Below are positions 1 to 8,179 of a DNA stretch of 41,106 nt, in pieces. A model generated the notes under the pieces. The model saw only the letters and a program-made list of their open reading frames with translations, was not told the origin of the DNA and made no database searches. Numbering within the stretch: the stretch's first letter is position 1; each line of letters begins with the position of its first letter. Source of the DNA: Bacteriovoracaceae bacterium (lineage in GTDB: Bacteria; Bdellovibrionota; Bacteriovoracia; Bacteriovoracales; Bacteriovoracaceae); NCBI GenBank assembly GCA_018649885.1, contig JABIHA010000038.1:1-41106 (forward strand). Reading direction: 5' to 3'. The position numbers and the translations under genes were made by a program.

Positions 1-111
1 AAGCCGTCAAGACCGTCCACTAAACCAAGTAGGCCTAGCAGACCAAAACCATCTAGGCCTAGTAAGCCAAGAAGAGGCGGAAGCTCAAAGCCAAGGAAAA
101 AGAAAAAGTAA
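1..111 (+). CDS. C-terminal tail of a basic protein (partial)
   Basis: An open frame runs from the first base to a TAA at 109-111 and gives 36 residues. They are almost entirely Lys, Arg, Pro and Ser, with repeated R-P-S and K-P-S units and a terminal run of lysines. Such tails are typical of RNA-binding proteins, for example some DEAD-box helicases, but the body of the protein lies outside the window and the family cannot be named. The strong terminator 80 nt downstream shows the transcript ends here. Confidence 0.6.
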   Translation, partial: KPSRPSTKPSRPSRPKPSRPSKPRRGGSSKPRKKKK

Positions 112-190
112 CTTTAAGTTATACGTGTGCTCCTCCTCATAGGAATAGAATCTAGACCTAAAGAGGAATAAGTGTTCGAGATTGAAGGTT

Positions 191-229
191 TGGGGGCGAA
201 GAGAAGCAAGCTTCGCCCCCATTTTTTTT
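191..229 (+). terminator. Rho-independent terminator
   Basis: An 11-bp perfect stem (TGGGGGCGAAG at 191-201 with CTTCGCCCCCA at 211-221) encloses a 9-nt loop and is followed by a run of eight T. It ends the transcript of the partial gene at 1-111 and separates it from the membrane-protein gene that follows. Confidence 0.93.
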
Positions 230-273
230 GATGGATTAAATTAAATTTTAGAGCAGGCACGCGGGGGTGCTCA

Positions 274-3200
274 CTGAATCACACAAATAGGTCCTCACTA
301 TTTATCGTCATTAATTTACTAGCTGGGCTCACGGCCTTAACCTATGAAGCTCTGTGGGTTCGAGTATTCACGAAAGCTCTAGGCTCAAGCTCTCTTTCTC
401 TTGCAATCGTGTTATCAATTTTCTTTGCTGGTGGAGGAGTAGGATTATACTTATCTGGAAGACTTTCCGAAAAGTCTAGAAGGCCGCTACTATACTTTAG
501 CTTTTCACAGCTGTTTTTAGGGGTCTTCTCATTTTTTTCGCTGCAATATTTACTCAATTTAAATTTCACAACAAAACTCGAAGTACTACTTTTACCAAAA
601 CTATTCAATTTTCATTTTCTACTGGCGATCACCGCTATCGGAGTGCCTAGTATCCTCCTTGGCTGTACAATCCCGCTACTTTCAAAATTCTACCAAGACA
701 AGCGGCCTATTGAACAAAGCATATTTCAAATCTATGGAGTCAATACCATCGGGGGGGCCATAGGTGCTTTGCTTGCTGGATTTTATTGTATTCCATACCT
801 AGGGGTAGAGAACTCTAATATACTAGTATTTTTTATCACCCAATTAAATTTTCTGATGATTTTCTATTTAAATAGAAAAACGCAACCAGTGAAATTAAAA
901 ACTAAAACCCAGACGCCCTCAAAGTTATTTAAAAGTGATATGAAAACAAAATTTATGTGGCTCACGGCCTTTTTGATAGGCTTTTCATCTATGGGTCTGG
1001 AGTTTATTTGGACCAGATATCTTGGTATATATTTTGGCAGTTCTTTTTATTCATTTTCACTTGTTCTTTTTCTCTATTTACTATCAATTGGAATTGGCCC
1101 CCTCATTATAGATAAACTATGGCTACAAAAACAAAGGCCACTTCCAACTCTGAGAAGTTTATTGTTTATTGGATTTTGTACTATTTTGCTTTCAAATCAC
1201 TTACTGGGAATTTTTCCTAAATTAGTCTACACGCTTGCTCCTCTTTTTAATGGCCAACTTATTTTAAAGTTAGTGCTATCGGCCACAATATTAATTCCAC
1301 CAAACCTTTTTTTGGCATTGGTTCTTCCCATAACTGTTTCAACCCTCACAAGCTCTGAAAACCGAAAAAGCTTGCGCACATTGGGAAATGTTTTCGCACT
1401 CAATACTTTGGGCTCTATCATTGGCTCCCTTACAATGGGAATTTTGCTATATAAAAGTAATCAAAATATCAGACCACTTGTCATCCCTATAGCGGTACTT
1501 TTTCTACTATGCCTTATTCACCAATTGATTTTTGCGGGTAAAAAGGTCTATCGCCCTATTGTCTTATCGCTACTCACTATTATTTTGATAACACTTTTCC
1601 CTCCCCACTTGAGTTATCAAAATATGCTGACAACATTTTATTTAGAAGGACAGAGCGGGGTCAATTTCGAAAAATCAAAAGATCAGTGGATTCAAAGTAC
1701 AATATATCAGTCCTTTAATGATGCTGGATGGAAAACCATTACTAAAAGTGAGCAAAATGGAAATTTGGCTTTAATAAGCAGGACAAATGGTGTTGTTGAT
1801 GGGAGCTATCCTACTAAGGGAAAAGAGTATCAAAAGCTAAAAATGCTATTAAAGCAGCTTATTCCCAGTAGAGAAAAACAACTTCTTTTGGGCAACCACC
1901 CTATTGTAAAAAAGCAGATGATGGAAAGTGGAGCCGGTGTATGGGTTGCAAACTCGAGGTTAGATTTATCAAAGACTCTTGAAAACTACTTTCCCATAGA
2001 AAATAATTTCGGTATCCAAAGCACTTCAATAAAAGAAATTGAAAAGAAGTCAAAGTTGTTCAATACTATTATCAGCAGCTACTCCCACCCATGGGCATCA
2101 GAAACAAATCATACCTATACAGAAAACTTCTACCACAAAATGTCATCTCACCAATCAAACTATGCACCCTATATTCAACTGCTATCAAAAGATTTAGATA
2201 AGTTGGCCTTTCTTAGCATTGCCAAGAGTTTTTACAAAGTATTTCCATTTGGGGCGATCTTTGAATTTGGCGGTGACCAACTGGCCTTAGTAGGCTCAAA
2301 AAGAACTTTGAGAATAACTCCTCACCGGGCCATTATATCTTCTTTTATAATTGCAAGAGAAGATTTAATGAGGCCTACTAAAAATATACCTCACAATTCT
2401 ACCAAGAATTCATTTGCTGAAATACGATCGGCGAAAAAGGTATTCTTTAGCACTCCTAAGCGTGAGATAGTGCCCTATCTTTTCTCCCAATTTAGAGGAA
2501 GCCTTGATGGTGTAATAAAACACTCTTCAAAAGAGGAATTCGCCTTTATTGGTGAGTTGATGAAAAACTACTACCTTAAAAAGAATTGGGAGGCACTAGC
2601 GTACTTAATTCATAAAGTAACAAGACTTCATTTAGAAGGAAGTTTGCCTAAAATAGAAAATATTCACACCAAATTAAATTCCATGGCAAAAATGGCATAT
2701 GATGCTAAACTTTTTCACCTCTCAAAATCTTTAACATATTTTTCTCTCAGAAAAAAACCAAATGCCAAGGCCTTAAACCTTTTACTAAAAATTGACTCTT
2801 CTTTTAAAAGACACGACCAAGTCACTTCCAATTTTAAAGATTTTATAAAAATAGCTAATCCTTTAAGTTACTGCCTCTATCTAAATTCTGTAATCGAAGT
2901 GTCACCACTAAAGCAAGTAATCAAACAATTTAAAAGAAATGAAGAAAAATTAAACAGCTGCGGCCCCGTAGGGAACCTGGCACGAGGAAAATATTTCTTT
3001 AAAATTCAAGATTACAAAAAGGCCCAAATTTTTATTGAGATGGCGCTTGCTGGGCCAGAGCTCAAAATAGAGACCCTCAAAGTACTCTACCTTCTTGAAA
3101 GGGCGACGGCCAAAAGACCGGGCCCTAGAAGTAAAACTCTGCTGTTAGAAATTCAAAAATCCATCCAAGCAAAGAGGACGACTCTAGGACGATTTCAGAA

Positions 3201-3279
3201 AATCTATAAACGCCTAGAGTTCAACAATGGAAGCGCTGAAATCGAAAAAATGAAAGGGTTAAAGACATTTGAGGGCTAG
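274..3279 (+). CDS. Membrane protein with degenerate fused spermidine-synthase domain
   Basis: Polytopic membrane protein of about 1000 residues. The N-terminal half has about ten to twelve hydrophobic segments and begins with a segment of the type ALTYEALWVRVF, which is characteristic of MFS-like domains fused to spermidine synthase. A soluble part follows (about 1640-2340). It keeps recognisable landmarks of the aminopropyltransferase fold: EGQSG near 1650, and SYSHPWAS followed by an FYHKM segment near 2075-2150, matching the family's SEPSNPW...FTxEFY. The glycine-rich nucleotide loop is replaced by LLLGNHPIVKK, so catalysis is doubtful. The last 300 residues look helical and contain at least one TPR-like unit (2990-3110). 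The frame is open from 232 but has no ATG, GTG or TTG before the conserved first helix. A CTG at 274, 5 nt after GGGGGTG, is the best start I can find. An in-frame GTG at 409 would delete conserved sequence. Confidence 0.75.
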   Translation: MNHTNRSSLFIVINLLAGLTALTYEALWVRVFTKALGSSSLSLAIVLSIFFAGGGVGLYLSGRLSEKSRRPLLYFSFSQLFLGVFSFFSLQYLLNLNFTTKLEVLLLPKLFNFHFLLAITAIGVPSILLGCTIPLLSKFYQDKRPIEQSIFQIYGVNTIGGAIGALLAGFYCIPYLGVENSNILVFFITQLNFLMIFYLNRKTQPVKLKTKTQTPSKLFKSDMKTKFMWLTAFLIGFSSMGLEFIWTRYLGIYFGSSFYSFSLVLFLYLLSIGIGPLIIDKLWLQKQRPLPTLRSLLFIGFCTILLSNHLLGIFPKLVYTLAPLFNGQLILKLVLSATILIPPNLFLALVLPITVSTLTSSENRKSLRTLGNVFALNTLGSIIGSLTMGILLYKSNQNIRPLVIPIAVLFLLCLIHQLIFAGKKVYRPIVLSLLTIILITLFPPHLSYQNMLTTFYLEGQSGVNFEKSKDQWIQSTIYQSFNDAGWKTITKSEQNGNLALISRTNGVVDGSYPTKGKEYQKLKMLLKQLIPSREKQLLLGNHPIVKKQMMESGAGVWVANSRLDLSKTLENYFPIENNFGIQSTSIKEIEKKSKLFNTIISSYSHPWASETNHTYTENFYHKMSSHQSNYAPYIQLLSKDLDKLAFLSIAKSFYKVFPFGAIFEFGGDQLALVGSKRTLRITPHRAIISSFIIAREDLMRPTKNIPHNSTKNSFAEIRSAKKVFFSTPKREIVPYLFSQFRGSLDGVIKHSSKEEFAFIGELMKNYYLKKNWEALAYLIHKVTRLHLEGSLPKIENIHTKLNSMAKMAYDAKLFHLSKSLTYFSLRKKPNAKALNLLLKIDSSFKRHDQVTSNFKDFIKIANPLSYCLYLNSVIEVSPLKQVIKQFKRNEEKLNSCGPVGNLARGKYFFKIQDYKKAQIFIEMALAGPELKIETLKVLYLLERATAKRPGPRSKTLLLEIQKSIQAKRTTLGRFQKIYKRLEFNNGSAEIEKMKGLKTFEG

Positions 3280-3310
3280 GGGCCGCCTAGCGAAAATTCC
3301 ATGATCCTAG

Positions 3311-3339
3311 TGTACAGTAAAATCTGCTCATGATATTTT
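3311..3339 (+). promoter_or_regulatory. Possible promoter for the 3373-5817 genes
   Basis: TGTACA (3311-3316) and TATTTT (3334-3339) are separated by 17 nt, each matching the sigma-70 consensus at 4 of 6 positions. The placement in the gap before the DUF3943 gene fits, but the match is weak. Confidence 0.25.
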
Positions 3340-3372
3340 AATAAATTGTAACTTATGGATTTGAAGGGGATT

Positions 3373-4029
3373 ATGCTCACCTCAAAAAGGTGTACATGGA
3401 TAATACTGTTTACAAGCTTGTGCTTGCCGCTGATCTGCAATGGCAGTGAAGAAGAACAAAGTGGGCCAAAACAGTATCGGTACACATACATAGATAGGGA
3501 ACATTCATTGGGTGAAGATATAGCTCATCTAGGGATACTCTACCCCCTAGGCTGGATTGGTTACTATATTACACAAAAATCAACTTTTAACAACGTGGGC
3601 TCCTGGGAAACTTATAAGGACAATTTTGGACGACTCGTCTTCGACAAAGATGAACCCCTTTGGAACTGGCTTGTGCACCCTATGAGCGGCTCCCAAATGT
3701 ATTTATATTTTCGTGCAAACGGCTACTCAAGGCTGGCGGCGCTAAGAATGACTGCCATAGAAGGCGCTATCTTTGAATTTACCACAGAAATATGGACTGA
3801 AAAGGCCTCTGTTCAAGATTTGTACCAAACTCCAATTTTCGGTTCTCTTTTAGGTTTAGTTGTTGAAACCTCAAGTATGGCGCTACTTAACAGCGATAAC
3901 TCTGCACTCAAAATTATTGGCCACATCATTAACCCTGCTACACTATTTTGGTTTTATGAAGGAAAAGTACTAGTAACTCCCAATTTATCAAGAGATACGG
4001 CATCAATGGAGGCATTCATTGAGTTTTAA
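3373..4029 (+). CDS. DUF3943-family exported protein
   Basis: About 218 residues. A signal peptide (K/R-rich start, hydrophobic stretch to about residue 23) precedes the mature part. The central segment WLVHPMSGSQMYLYFRANG, then EFTTEIWTEKASVQDLYQTP and G-S-L-L-G, matches the DUF3943 signature of an HPxxGS-x-Y-x-x-R-x-x-G box, a W/F-E-x-x-x-E box and an S-x-x-D-L-x-x-T-P box. The biochemical role of the family is not known to me; members are predicted envelope proteins. I chose ATG 3373 because GAAGG lies 5 nt upstream and the signal peptide then starts cleanly; ATG 3355 in the same frame is possible. Its 3' end overlaps the next gene by 11 nt, so the two are probably co-translated. Confidence 0.75.
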   Translation: MLTSKRCTWIILFTSLCLPLICNGSEEEQSGPKQYRYTYIDREHSLGEDIAHLGILYPLGWIGYYITQKSTFNNVGSWETYKDNFGRLVFDKDEPLWNWLVHPMSGSQMYLYFRANGYSRLAALRMTAIEGAIFEFTTEIWTEKASVQDLYQTPIFGSLLGLVVETSSMALLNSDNSALKIIGHIINPATLFWFYEGKVLVTPNLSRDTASMEAFIEF

Positions 4030-4684
4030 AATCGTGCTCCTACTATTACTTCCCACCATCTCCATGGCCAAAACCTATGATCAATTTGCTTTGAAAATTT
4101 CAGGAGGCGCTAGTATTAATTTGGCCAAGGGCAATGCTAGTGATGAGATTCCTTCTGCGGGTTTTGGCGCGACTACGGAAGTAGGGTACAAATACCAAAA
4201 TACAGAAATAAATCTTGTCAGTTTTCTCAATTACACTCACGCCAAAAGATTGGGAATTATTTCCAATGGAAGCCAAGTCCACGGAGATGGAAGGTTTCGT
4301 TCAGTTTCTTTTGGTCCCCTCCTAAGATATTATTCAGCTTATGAAGTCATTAGAAAATGGAATTTCTCCTTTCATATTAGTCCTCTAATTGGAATTCAAA
4401 CCATGAGATATCGCTATCCAACAGTCACTGGAGGCAATTACCAAGGCAATCATAAAATCACCACCGAGGGCATGGGCGGAGCTTTAGGATTGGGGCTCGA
4501 AAAATACTCTAATGATAAAAATAAGCATACTTTTATCATGCTATCGTATAAATTTATTCGCTCTGCAAGAGTTACCGAAATTGGTGGTACAGAAACAGCT
4601 GTCCAAAGAATCCACAGACATAGCTATAACACGGCCGTAGAAGAACATTCTATCTACCTCGGTTTTGGAGGTGTTATTTTCTAA
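4019..4684 (+). CDS. Outer-membrane beta-barrel protein
   Basis: 221 residues beginning with a signal peptide (hydrophobic core LLLLLPTIS, cleavage near SMA-KT). The rest alternates polar and hydrophobic residues in short strands separated by glycine-rich turns, ends in an aromatic/hydrophobic strand (YLGFGGVIF), and resembles an eight-stranded barrel of the outer-membrane-protein beta-barrel type. The start is TTG 4019: GGAGG sits at 4008-4012, 6 nt upstream, inside the end of the DUF3943 gene. The stop codon shares bases with the ATG of the glycosyltransferase (TAATG), which implies translational coupling. The specific role is unknown. Confidence 0.75.
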   Translation: MSFKIVLLLLLPTISMAKTYDQFALKISGGASINLAKGNASDEIPSAGFGATTEVGYKYQNTEINLVSFLNYTHAKRLGIISNGSQVHGDGRFRSVSFGPLLRYYSAYEVIRKWNFSFHISPLIGIQTMRYRYPTVTGGNYQGNHKITTEGMGGALGLGLEKYSNDKNKHTFIMLSYKFIRSARVTEIGGTETAVQRIHRHSYNTAVEEHSIYLGFGGVIF

Positions 4685-5817
4685 TGAAAATCGGTCTTGA
4701 GGCCAAAAGGGCCTTCCACAATTTTAGAGGACTTGGCATATATTGTAGAAATTTAATCACAGGCCTTGCTAAATACCACCCTGAAAGTGAATTCTTTTTG
4801 TATACCCCACCCTTTAAAGACAGTGAGATTTCTAGCTTTAATAAATTGTACAAAAATACATATATTAAAGGACCCAATAAATTAGGCCATAAACTCTTTC
4901 ACCAGCTGTGGAGAGGATGGTTTCAAACCAATGATCTAGAGGCTGATCAAATAGATATTTACCACGGTCTATCTCACGAGATTCCCCACGGTATTGAAAA
5001 GACCTCTATAAAAAAGGTCGTCACCATTCACGATTTAATCTATTTAAAAAGGCCTGATTTATTTCCACTTCACGACAGATTGGTCTATGACCACAAATTT
5101 AGATCTTCAGCTGAGAGAAGTGATTTAATAGTGGCCGTGAGTGAGGAAACAAAGACAGACCTCATTAAGCACTTTGGAATTGATGACCAAAAAATAAAAG
5201 TGGTTTACCAAACATGTGATCCAGCATTTTATGAAAATACTAGCTCAATTGACAAAGATTCTGTGGCCAAAAAATACCATCTGCCAAAGGATTTCATCCT
5301 ATTTATGGGCGCCTTAGAACCAAGGAAAAATGCCCTGGGTGTACTTAAGGCCTGGCATCAAATTCCAAAAGACAACAGAATGCCACTTGTTATTGTTGGA
5401 AAAGGAAAGGAATACAAAAATCAGATTGATGCCTATATAGGAAGACATGGACTTGGAGCTGAAGTGATGGTCCTAGGTAATGTTAATAGAATTGAAGGAA
5501 TTGCAGTTCACGCCCTCGCCACTATTTTCGTCTGGCCTTCTCATTTAGAAGGCTTTGGAATTCCTCTTATTGAGGCCATTTATTCAAAGTCTGCTGTCAT
5601 CACAAGCCAGGGTGGCTGTTTTGAAGAGGCAGCAGGAAAAGGTGCCATCTACGTAGACCCTTCATCCCAAGAGCAAATTACGCAGTCTCTTACAAGGCTC
5701 ACAGACTCAAAACAACTGCGCTGTGAATATATCGACAAGGGCCTTGTCCATGTGCAAAAGTTCCACCAAGAAAATACCACTAAGGAACTATGGAAAATTT
5801 ACAATCAACTTAGGTAA
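4684..5817 (+). CDS. Glycosyltransferase family 4 (GT-B)
   Basis: 377 residues with the two Rossmann-like halves of GT-B enzymes. The N-terminal half begins MKIGLEAKR and has the G-L-G-x-Y acceptor-side loop near residue 17. The C-terminal half contains FMGALEPRKN (the nucleotide-sugar domain entry), VIVGKG, VLGNV and WPSHLEGFGIPLIEA, which carries the E-x7-E retaining-transferase motif. It probably transfers a sugar from a nucleotide-sugar donor to an envelope or polysaccharide acceptor; the substrate cannot be read from sequence. No membrane segments are visible, so it should be cytoplasmic. It starts within the stop codon of the preceding barrel gene and is followed by a 126-nt gap before the purine operon. 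Confidence 0.88.
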   Translation: MKIGLEAKRAFHNFRGLGIYCRNLITGLAKYHPESEFFLYTPPFKDSEISSFNKLYKNTYIKGPNKLGHKLFHQLWRGWFQTNDLEADQIDIYHGLSHEIPHGIEKTSIKKVVTIHDLIYLKRPDLFPLHDRLVYDHKFRSSAERSDLIVAVSEETKTDLIKHFGIDDQKIKVVYQTCDPAFYENTSSIDKDSVAKKYHLPKDFILFMGALEPRKNALGVLKAWHQIPKDNRMPLVIVGKGKEYKNQIDAYIGRHGLGAEVMVLGNVNRIEGIAVHALATIFVWPSHLEGFGIPLIEAIYSKSAVITSQGGCFEEAAGKGAIYVDPSSQEQITQSLTRLTDSKQLRCEYIDKGLVHVQKFHQENTTKELWKIYNQLR

Positions 5818-5865
5818 CACTCTGCACCTTTAGCTCGACTTATCCGACCTATAAGTTTTCCTAAT

Positions 5866-5895
5866 TTTTCACTGGCCAATTTGGTCACATATAGA
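5866..5895 (+). promoter_or_regulatory. Possible promoter of the purine operon
   Basis: TTTTCA (5866-5871) and TATAGA (5890-5895) with an 18-nt spacer would start transcription about 40 nt before purF. This is the only plausible sigma-70 site in the 126-nt gap. I saw no purine or folate riboswitch consensus and no clear PurR-type palindrome there. Confidence 0.3.
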
Positions 5896-5943
5896 ACATG
5901 ATTGAGCCATAGGATCTTATACACACAATGGAGAGACCTACTT

Positions 5944-7422
5944 ATGTGCGGTATTCTGGGTATTTTAGGCCAGTCGAATTCAGCCGCTTCTGCATACCGA
6001 GGACTATTCACTTTGCAACACCGCGGTCAAGATGCCGCTGGCATAGTGACGTGGGATGAGCAGGAGTCGCGCTTTCACATCAAAAAAGGTTTGGGGCTTG
6101 TGTCTCAAATTTTTGATGAAAATGTAATCAACTCAACACCGGGAAGAATGTCGCTGGGTCACACCAGATACCCAACTTCTGGTGCCAACCAACTTAGCAA
6201 TGTTCAACCTCTGATGTGCTCAAGACCACATGGTTTGGCCTTGGCCTTTAATGGCAATCTAGTTAATTATCTAGATTTAAGAAGGCGCGTGAGATGCAAA
6301 GGCCAATTTCTTTTTACGGAAAACGACGCCGAAGTGATGCTAGCGCAAATATCTTTATTTATGGAAGAAGAGGCCTTTGCCTTTGATTTTGAAAAAAAAC
6401 TTTCTCACTCTATTAAATCCCTAATGCAAATTGCTAAGGGCGGGTATGCAGGCCTTTTACAAATTGCAGGTAAGGGCATTGCTGCCTTTAGAGACCCATG
6501 GGGCATAAGACCTCTACTATGGGGTGAAAAAACGCTCGCTTCAGGAGAGAAGGAATATCTCTTTTCCAGTGAGTCCTCTACTTTAAAATTTTTAGGATTT
6601 AAAAATATAAAAGATGTTTCCCCGGGTGAGATGATCTACGTAGGGCTCGATGGAACTTTTCATAGTGAAATTCTTGTTAGCAGAAACCACCATTTTTGCA
6701 TGTTTGAGTGGGTCTACTTCTCAAACCCAGATGGAATATTAGAAAACGTAGATATTTATCAAGCCCGAACCAGGCTAGGTGAGGCCCTGGCGAAAACTGT
6801 GGCCCCATATATTAAATCTGGGGAGCTTCGTCCTGACTGTGTCGTTCCGGTTCCTGACTCAGGAAGAATTGCCGCTCAAAGTATGGCCGAAGCGCTTGGC
6901 CTTCCTCTGCGTGAGGCCTTAATCAAAAATAGATACATTCAAAGAAGTTTTATAATGGATGGCCAAGACAAAAGAGAAAAGGCCATCTCTCACAAACTAA
7001 GACCAGTGGAAGGCCAAATTAAAGGCAAGAATCTTCTCTTAGTTGACGACAGCATTGTAAGAGGCTCAACTTCAAAACGAATGGTGACCATGCTTAGAGA
7101 ATGCGGGGCCAACTCGGTCACCCTAGTCTCCTCATGTCCGCCCATTACCCATCCCTGCACATTTGGAATCGACTTTCCTACTAAAGATGAGTTGATTGCT
7201 GGAGATAGGGATAACGATGGTATTACAAAGCTTATAGGTGCAGACAAGGTTATTTACTTGCCACTCATTGAATTATATATGGCGCTGGGAAAAACAAATT
7301 TATGCACTGGATGCTTAACAGGCAAATACCCTTTAAATTGTGATGAGGCCTCCGAATTTGCAGAATGGAGGAACGAACAGAAGGAGCAAAAGCTTGAAAA
7401 TAACATGCCTATTCGGGAGTAA
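5944..7422 (+). CDS. purF: Amidophosphoribosyltransferase
   Basis: First step of de novo purine synthesis: PRPP + glutamine to 5-phosphoribosylamine. 492 residues. Start ATG 5944 puts the nucleophile Cys2 directly after Met (MCGILGILG) and has GGAGAG 8 nt upstream. The N-terminal Ntn glutaminase domain includes LQHRGQDAAGI (24-34) and FNGNL (102-106). The C-terminal phosphoribosyltransferase domain has the PRPP loop LLLVDDSIVRGST (364-376). Cys252, Cys405, Cys454 and Cys457 (CTGC) match the four ligands of the Bacillus-type enzyme's 4Fe-4S cluster, so an oxygen-sensitive iron-sulfur form is likely. Unlike the Bacillus enzyme there is no convincing propeptide; an in-frame TTG at 5902 would add 14 residues but lacks a ribosome site. 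It leads the operon and overlaps purE by 29 nt. Confidence 0.97.
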   Translation: MCGILGILGQSNSAASAYRGLFTLQHRGQDAAGIVTWDEQESRFHIKKGLGLVSQIFDENVINSTPGRMSLGHTRYPTSGANQLSNVQPLMCSRPHGLALAFNGNLVNYLDLRRRVRCKGQFLFTENDAEVMLAQISLFMEEEAFAFDFEKKLSHSIKSLMQIAKGGYAGLLQIAGKGIAAFRDPWGIRPLLWGEKTLASGEKEYLFSSESSTLKFLGFKNIKDVSPGEMIYVGLDGTFHSEILVSRNHHFCMFEWVYFSNPDGILENVDIYQARTRLGEALAKTVAPYIKSGELRPDCVVPVPDSGRIAAQSMAEALGLPLREALIKNRYIQRSFIMDGQDKREKAISHKLRPVEGQIKGKNLLLVDDSIVRGSTSKRMVTMLRECGANSVTLVSSCPPITHPCTFGIDFPTKDELIAGDRDNDGITKLIGADKVIYLPLIELYMALGKTNLCTGCLTGKYPLNCDEASEFAEWRNEQKEQKLENNMPIRE

Positions 7423-8179
7423 GACAGACGAAGCACACGCAAACGAGCTTGTTTCTGGTCTCAAACAAAAGGGTCACCACCCTCACCTTCTGTACCTTTC
7501 GGCACATAGAAACCACGAAGAGCTAGACCAGTATATGGAAAGCGCAGAGGACAGCGTTGATTTGTATATCGCAGGTGCGGGACTTGCTGCACACTTACCA
7601 GGAGTCGTAAGCTCAAAAACAGCAATTCCAGTAATAGGTCTTCCACTCGGTGGCGCTTTTTGCGGACTCGACGCTTTTATGTCCATTGCTCAAATGCCTG
7701 GAGGGTTTCCAGTTGTCTCTAGTGGAGTGGGAAATGTAAATGCGATCATCAAACTTACACAAAAAATAGAACAGCTGCAAAACAATGATCAACCAGTACT
7801 GAATATCATCTCTTCTAAAAATGAAAGCTCACCTCAGAAAAAGCTCATTGATAAAACAGTGGAGTTGGCCCAGAAACTGGACCTAAGCTACAAACTTTCA
7901 CATATTTATCAAAGCGAGTGCTTCAACCTTTCTTTCACAGATTTATCTGGAAAAGAGAAGGCCTATGAAAGTGACCTGTGCATTCCCTATCTTGAACAAT
8001 GCAGGGAGCAAACTGCTCTCGATGGTCTCAAGTTTTTAGAAATTGCAGGTGAGTCTGGAATGTATGTAGGAATTAACAATATTAAAAATGCAATTTCATT
8101 TTTTGCATCAATAAATAAAACAATCAGAAATGGACGCTCAGTTCAACTTGGCGATTTGAAAAAAGGGAGAAGACCGTGA
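7394..8179 (+). CDS. purE: PurE-type carboxyaminoimidazole ribonucleotide mutase/carboxylase with C-terminal extension
   Basis: Step 6 of the pathway, making CAIR. 261 residues, about 100 longer than ordinary PurE. Residues 1-125 are the canonical flavodoxin-like PurE fold: FGSK (7-10), SAHR with the catalytic His (36-39), AGAGLAAHLPG (60-70), GLDAFMSIAQMPGG (91-104). Residues 135-250 look like a second, decayed PurE-like unit: LNIISSK echoes the first-strand GSK region and the closing NIKNAISFFASI echoes the PurE helix NAxxxAAxI, but the SAHR and GAGGAAHLPG motifs are gone. Start TTG 7394 is chosen because GAAGGAG (7380-7386) lies 7 nt upstream and the protein then begins exactly at the first strand. 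No purK is present, so either it is elsewhere or this enzyme uses CO2 directly. Confidence 0.88.
   Translation: MKITCLFGSKTDEAHANELVSGLKQKGHHPHLLYLSAHRNHEELDQYMESAEDSVDLYIAGAGLAAHLPGVVSSKTAIPVIGLPLGGAFCGLDAFMSIAQMPGGFPVVSSGVGNVNAIIKLTQKIEQLQNNDQPVLNIISSKNESSPQKKLIDKTVELAQKLDLSYKLSHIYQSECFNLSFTDLSGKEKAYESDLCIPYLEQCREQTALDGLKFLEIAGESGMYVGINNIKNAISFFASINKTIRNGRSVQLGDLKKGRRP

Noticed and set aside
5818..5943. Purine or folate riboswitch before purF
   Set aside because: The leader is short and shows none of the conserved riboswitch core sequences or a terminator/anti-terminator pair.
5902..5943. PurF propeptide from TTG 5902
   Set aside because: No ribosome site at the TTG, whereas ATG 5944 has GGAGAG and puts the catalytic Cys directly after Met.
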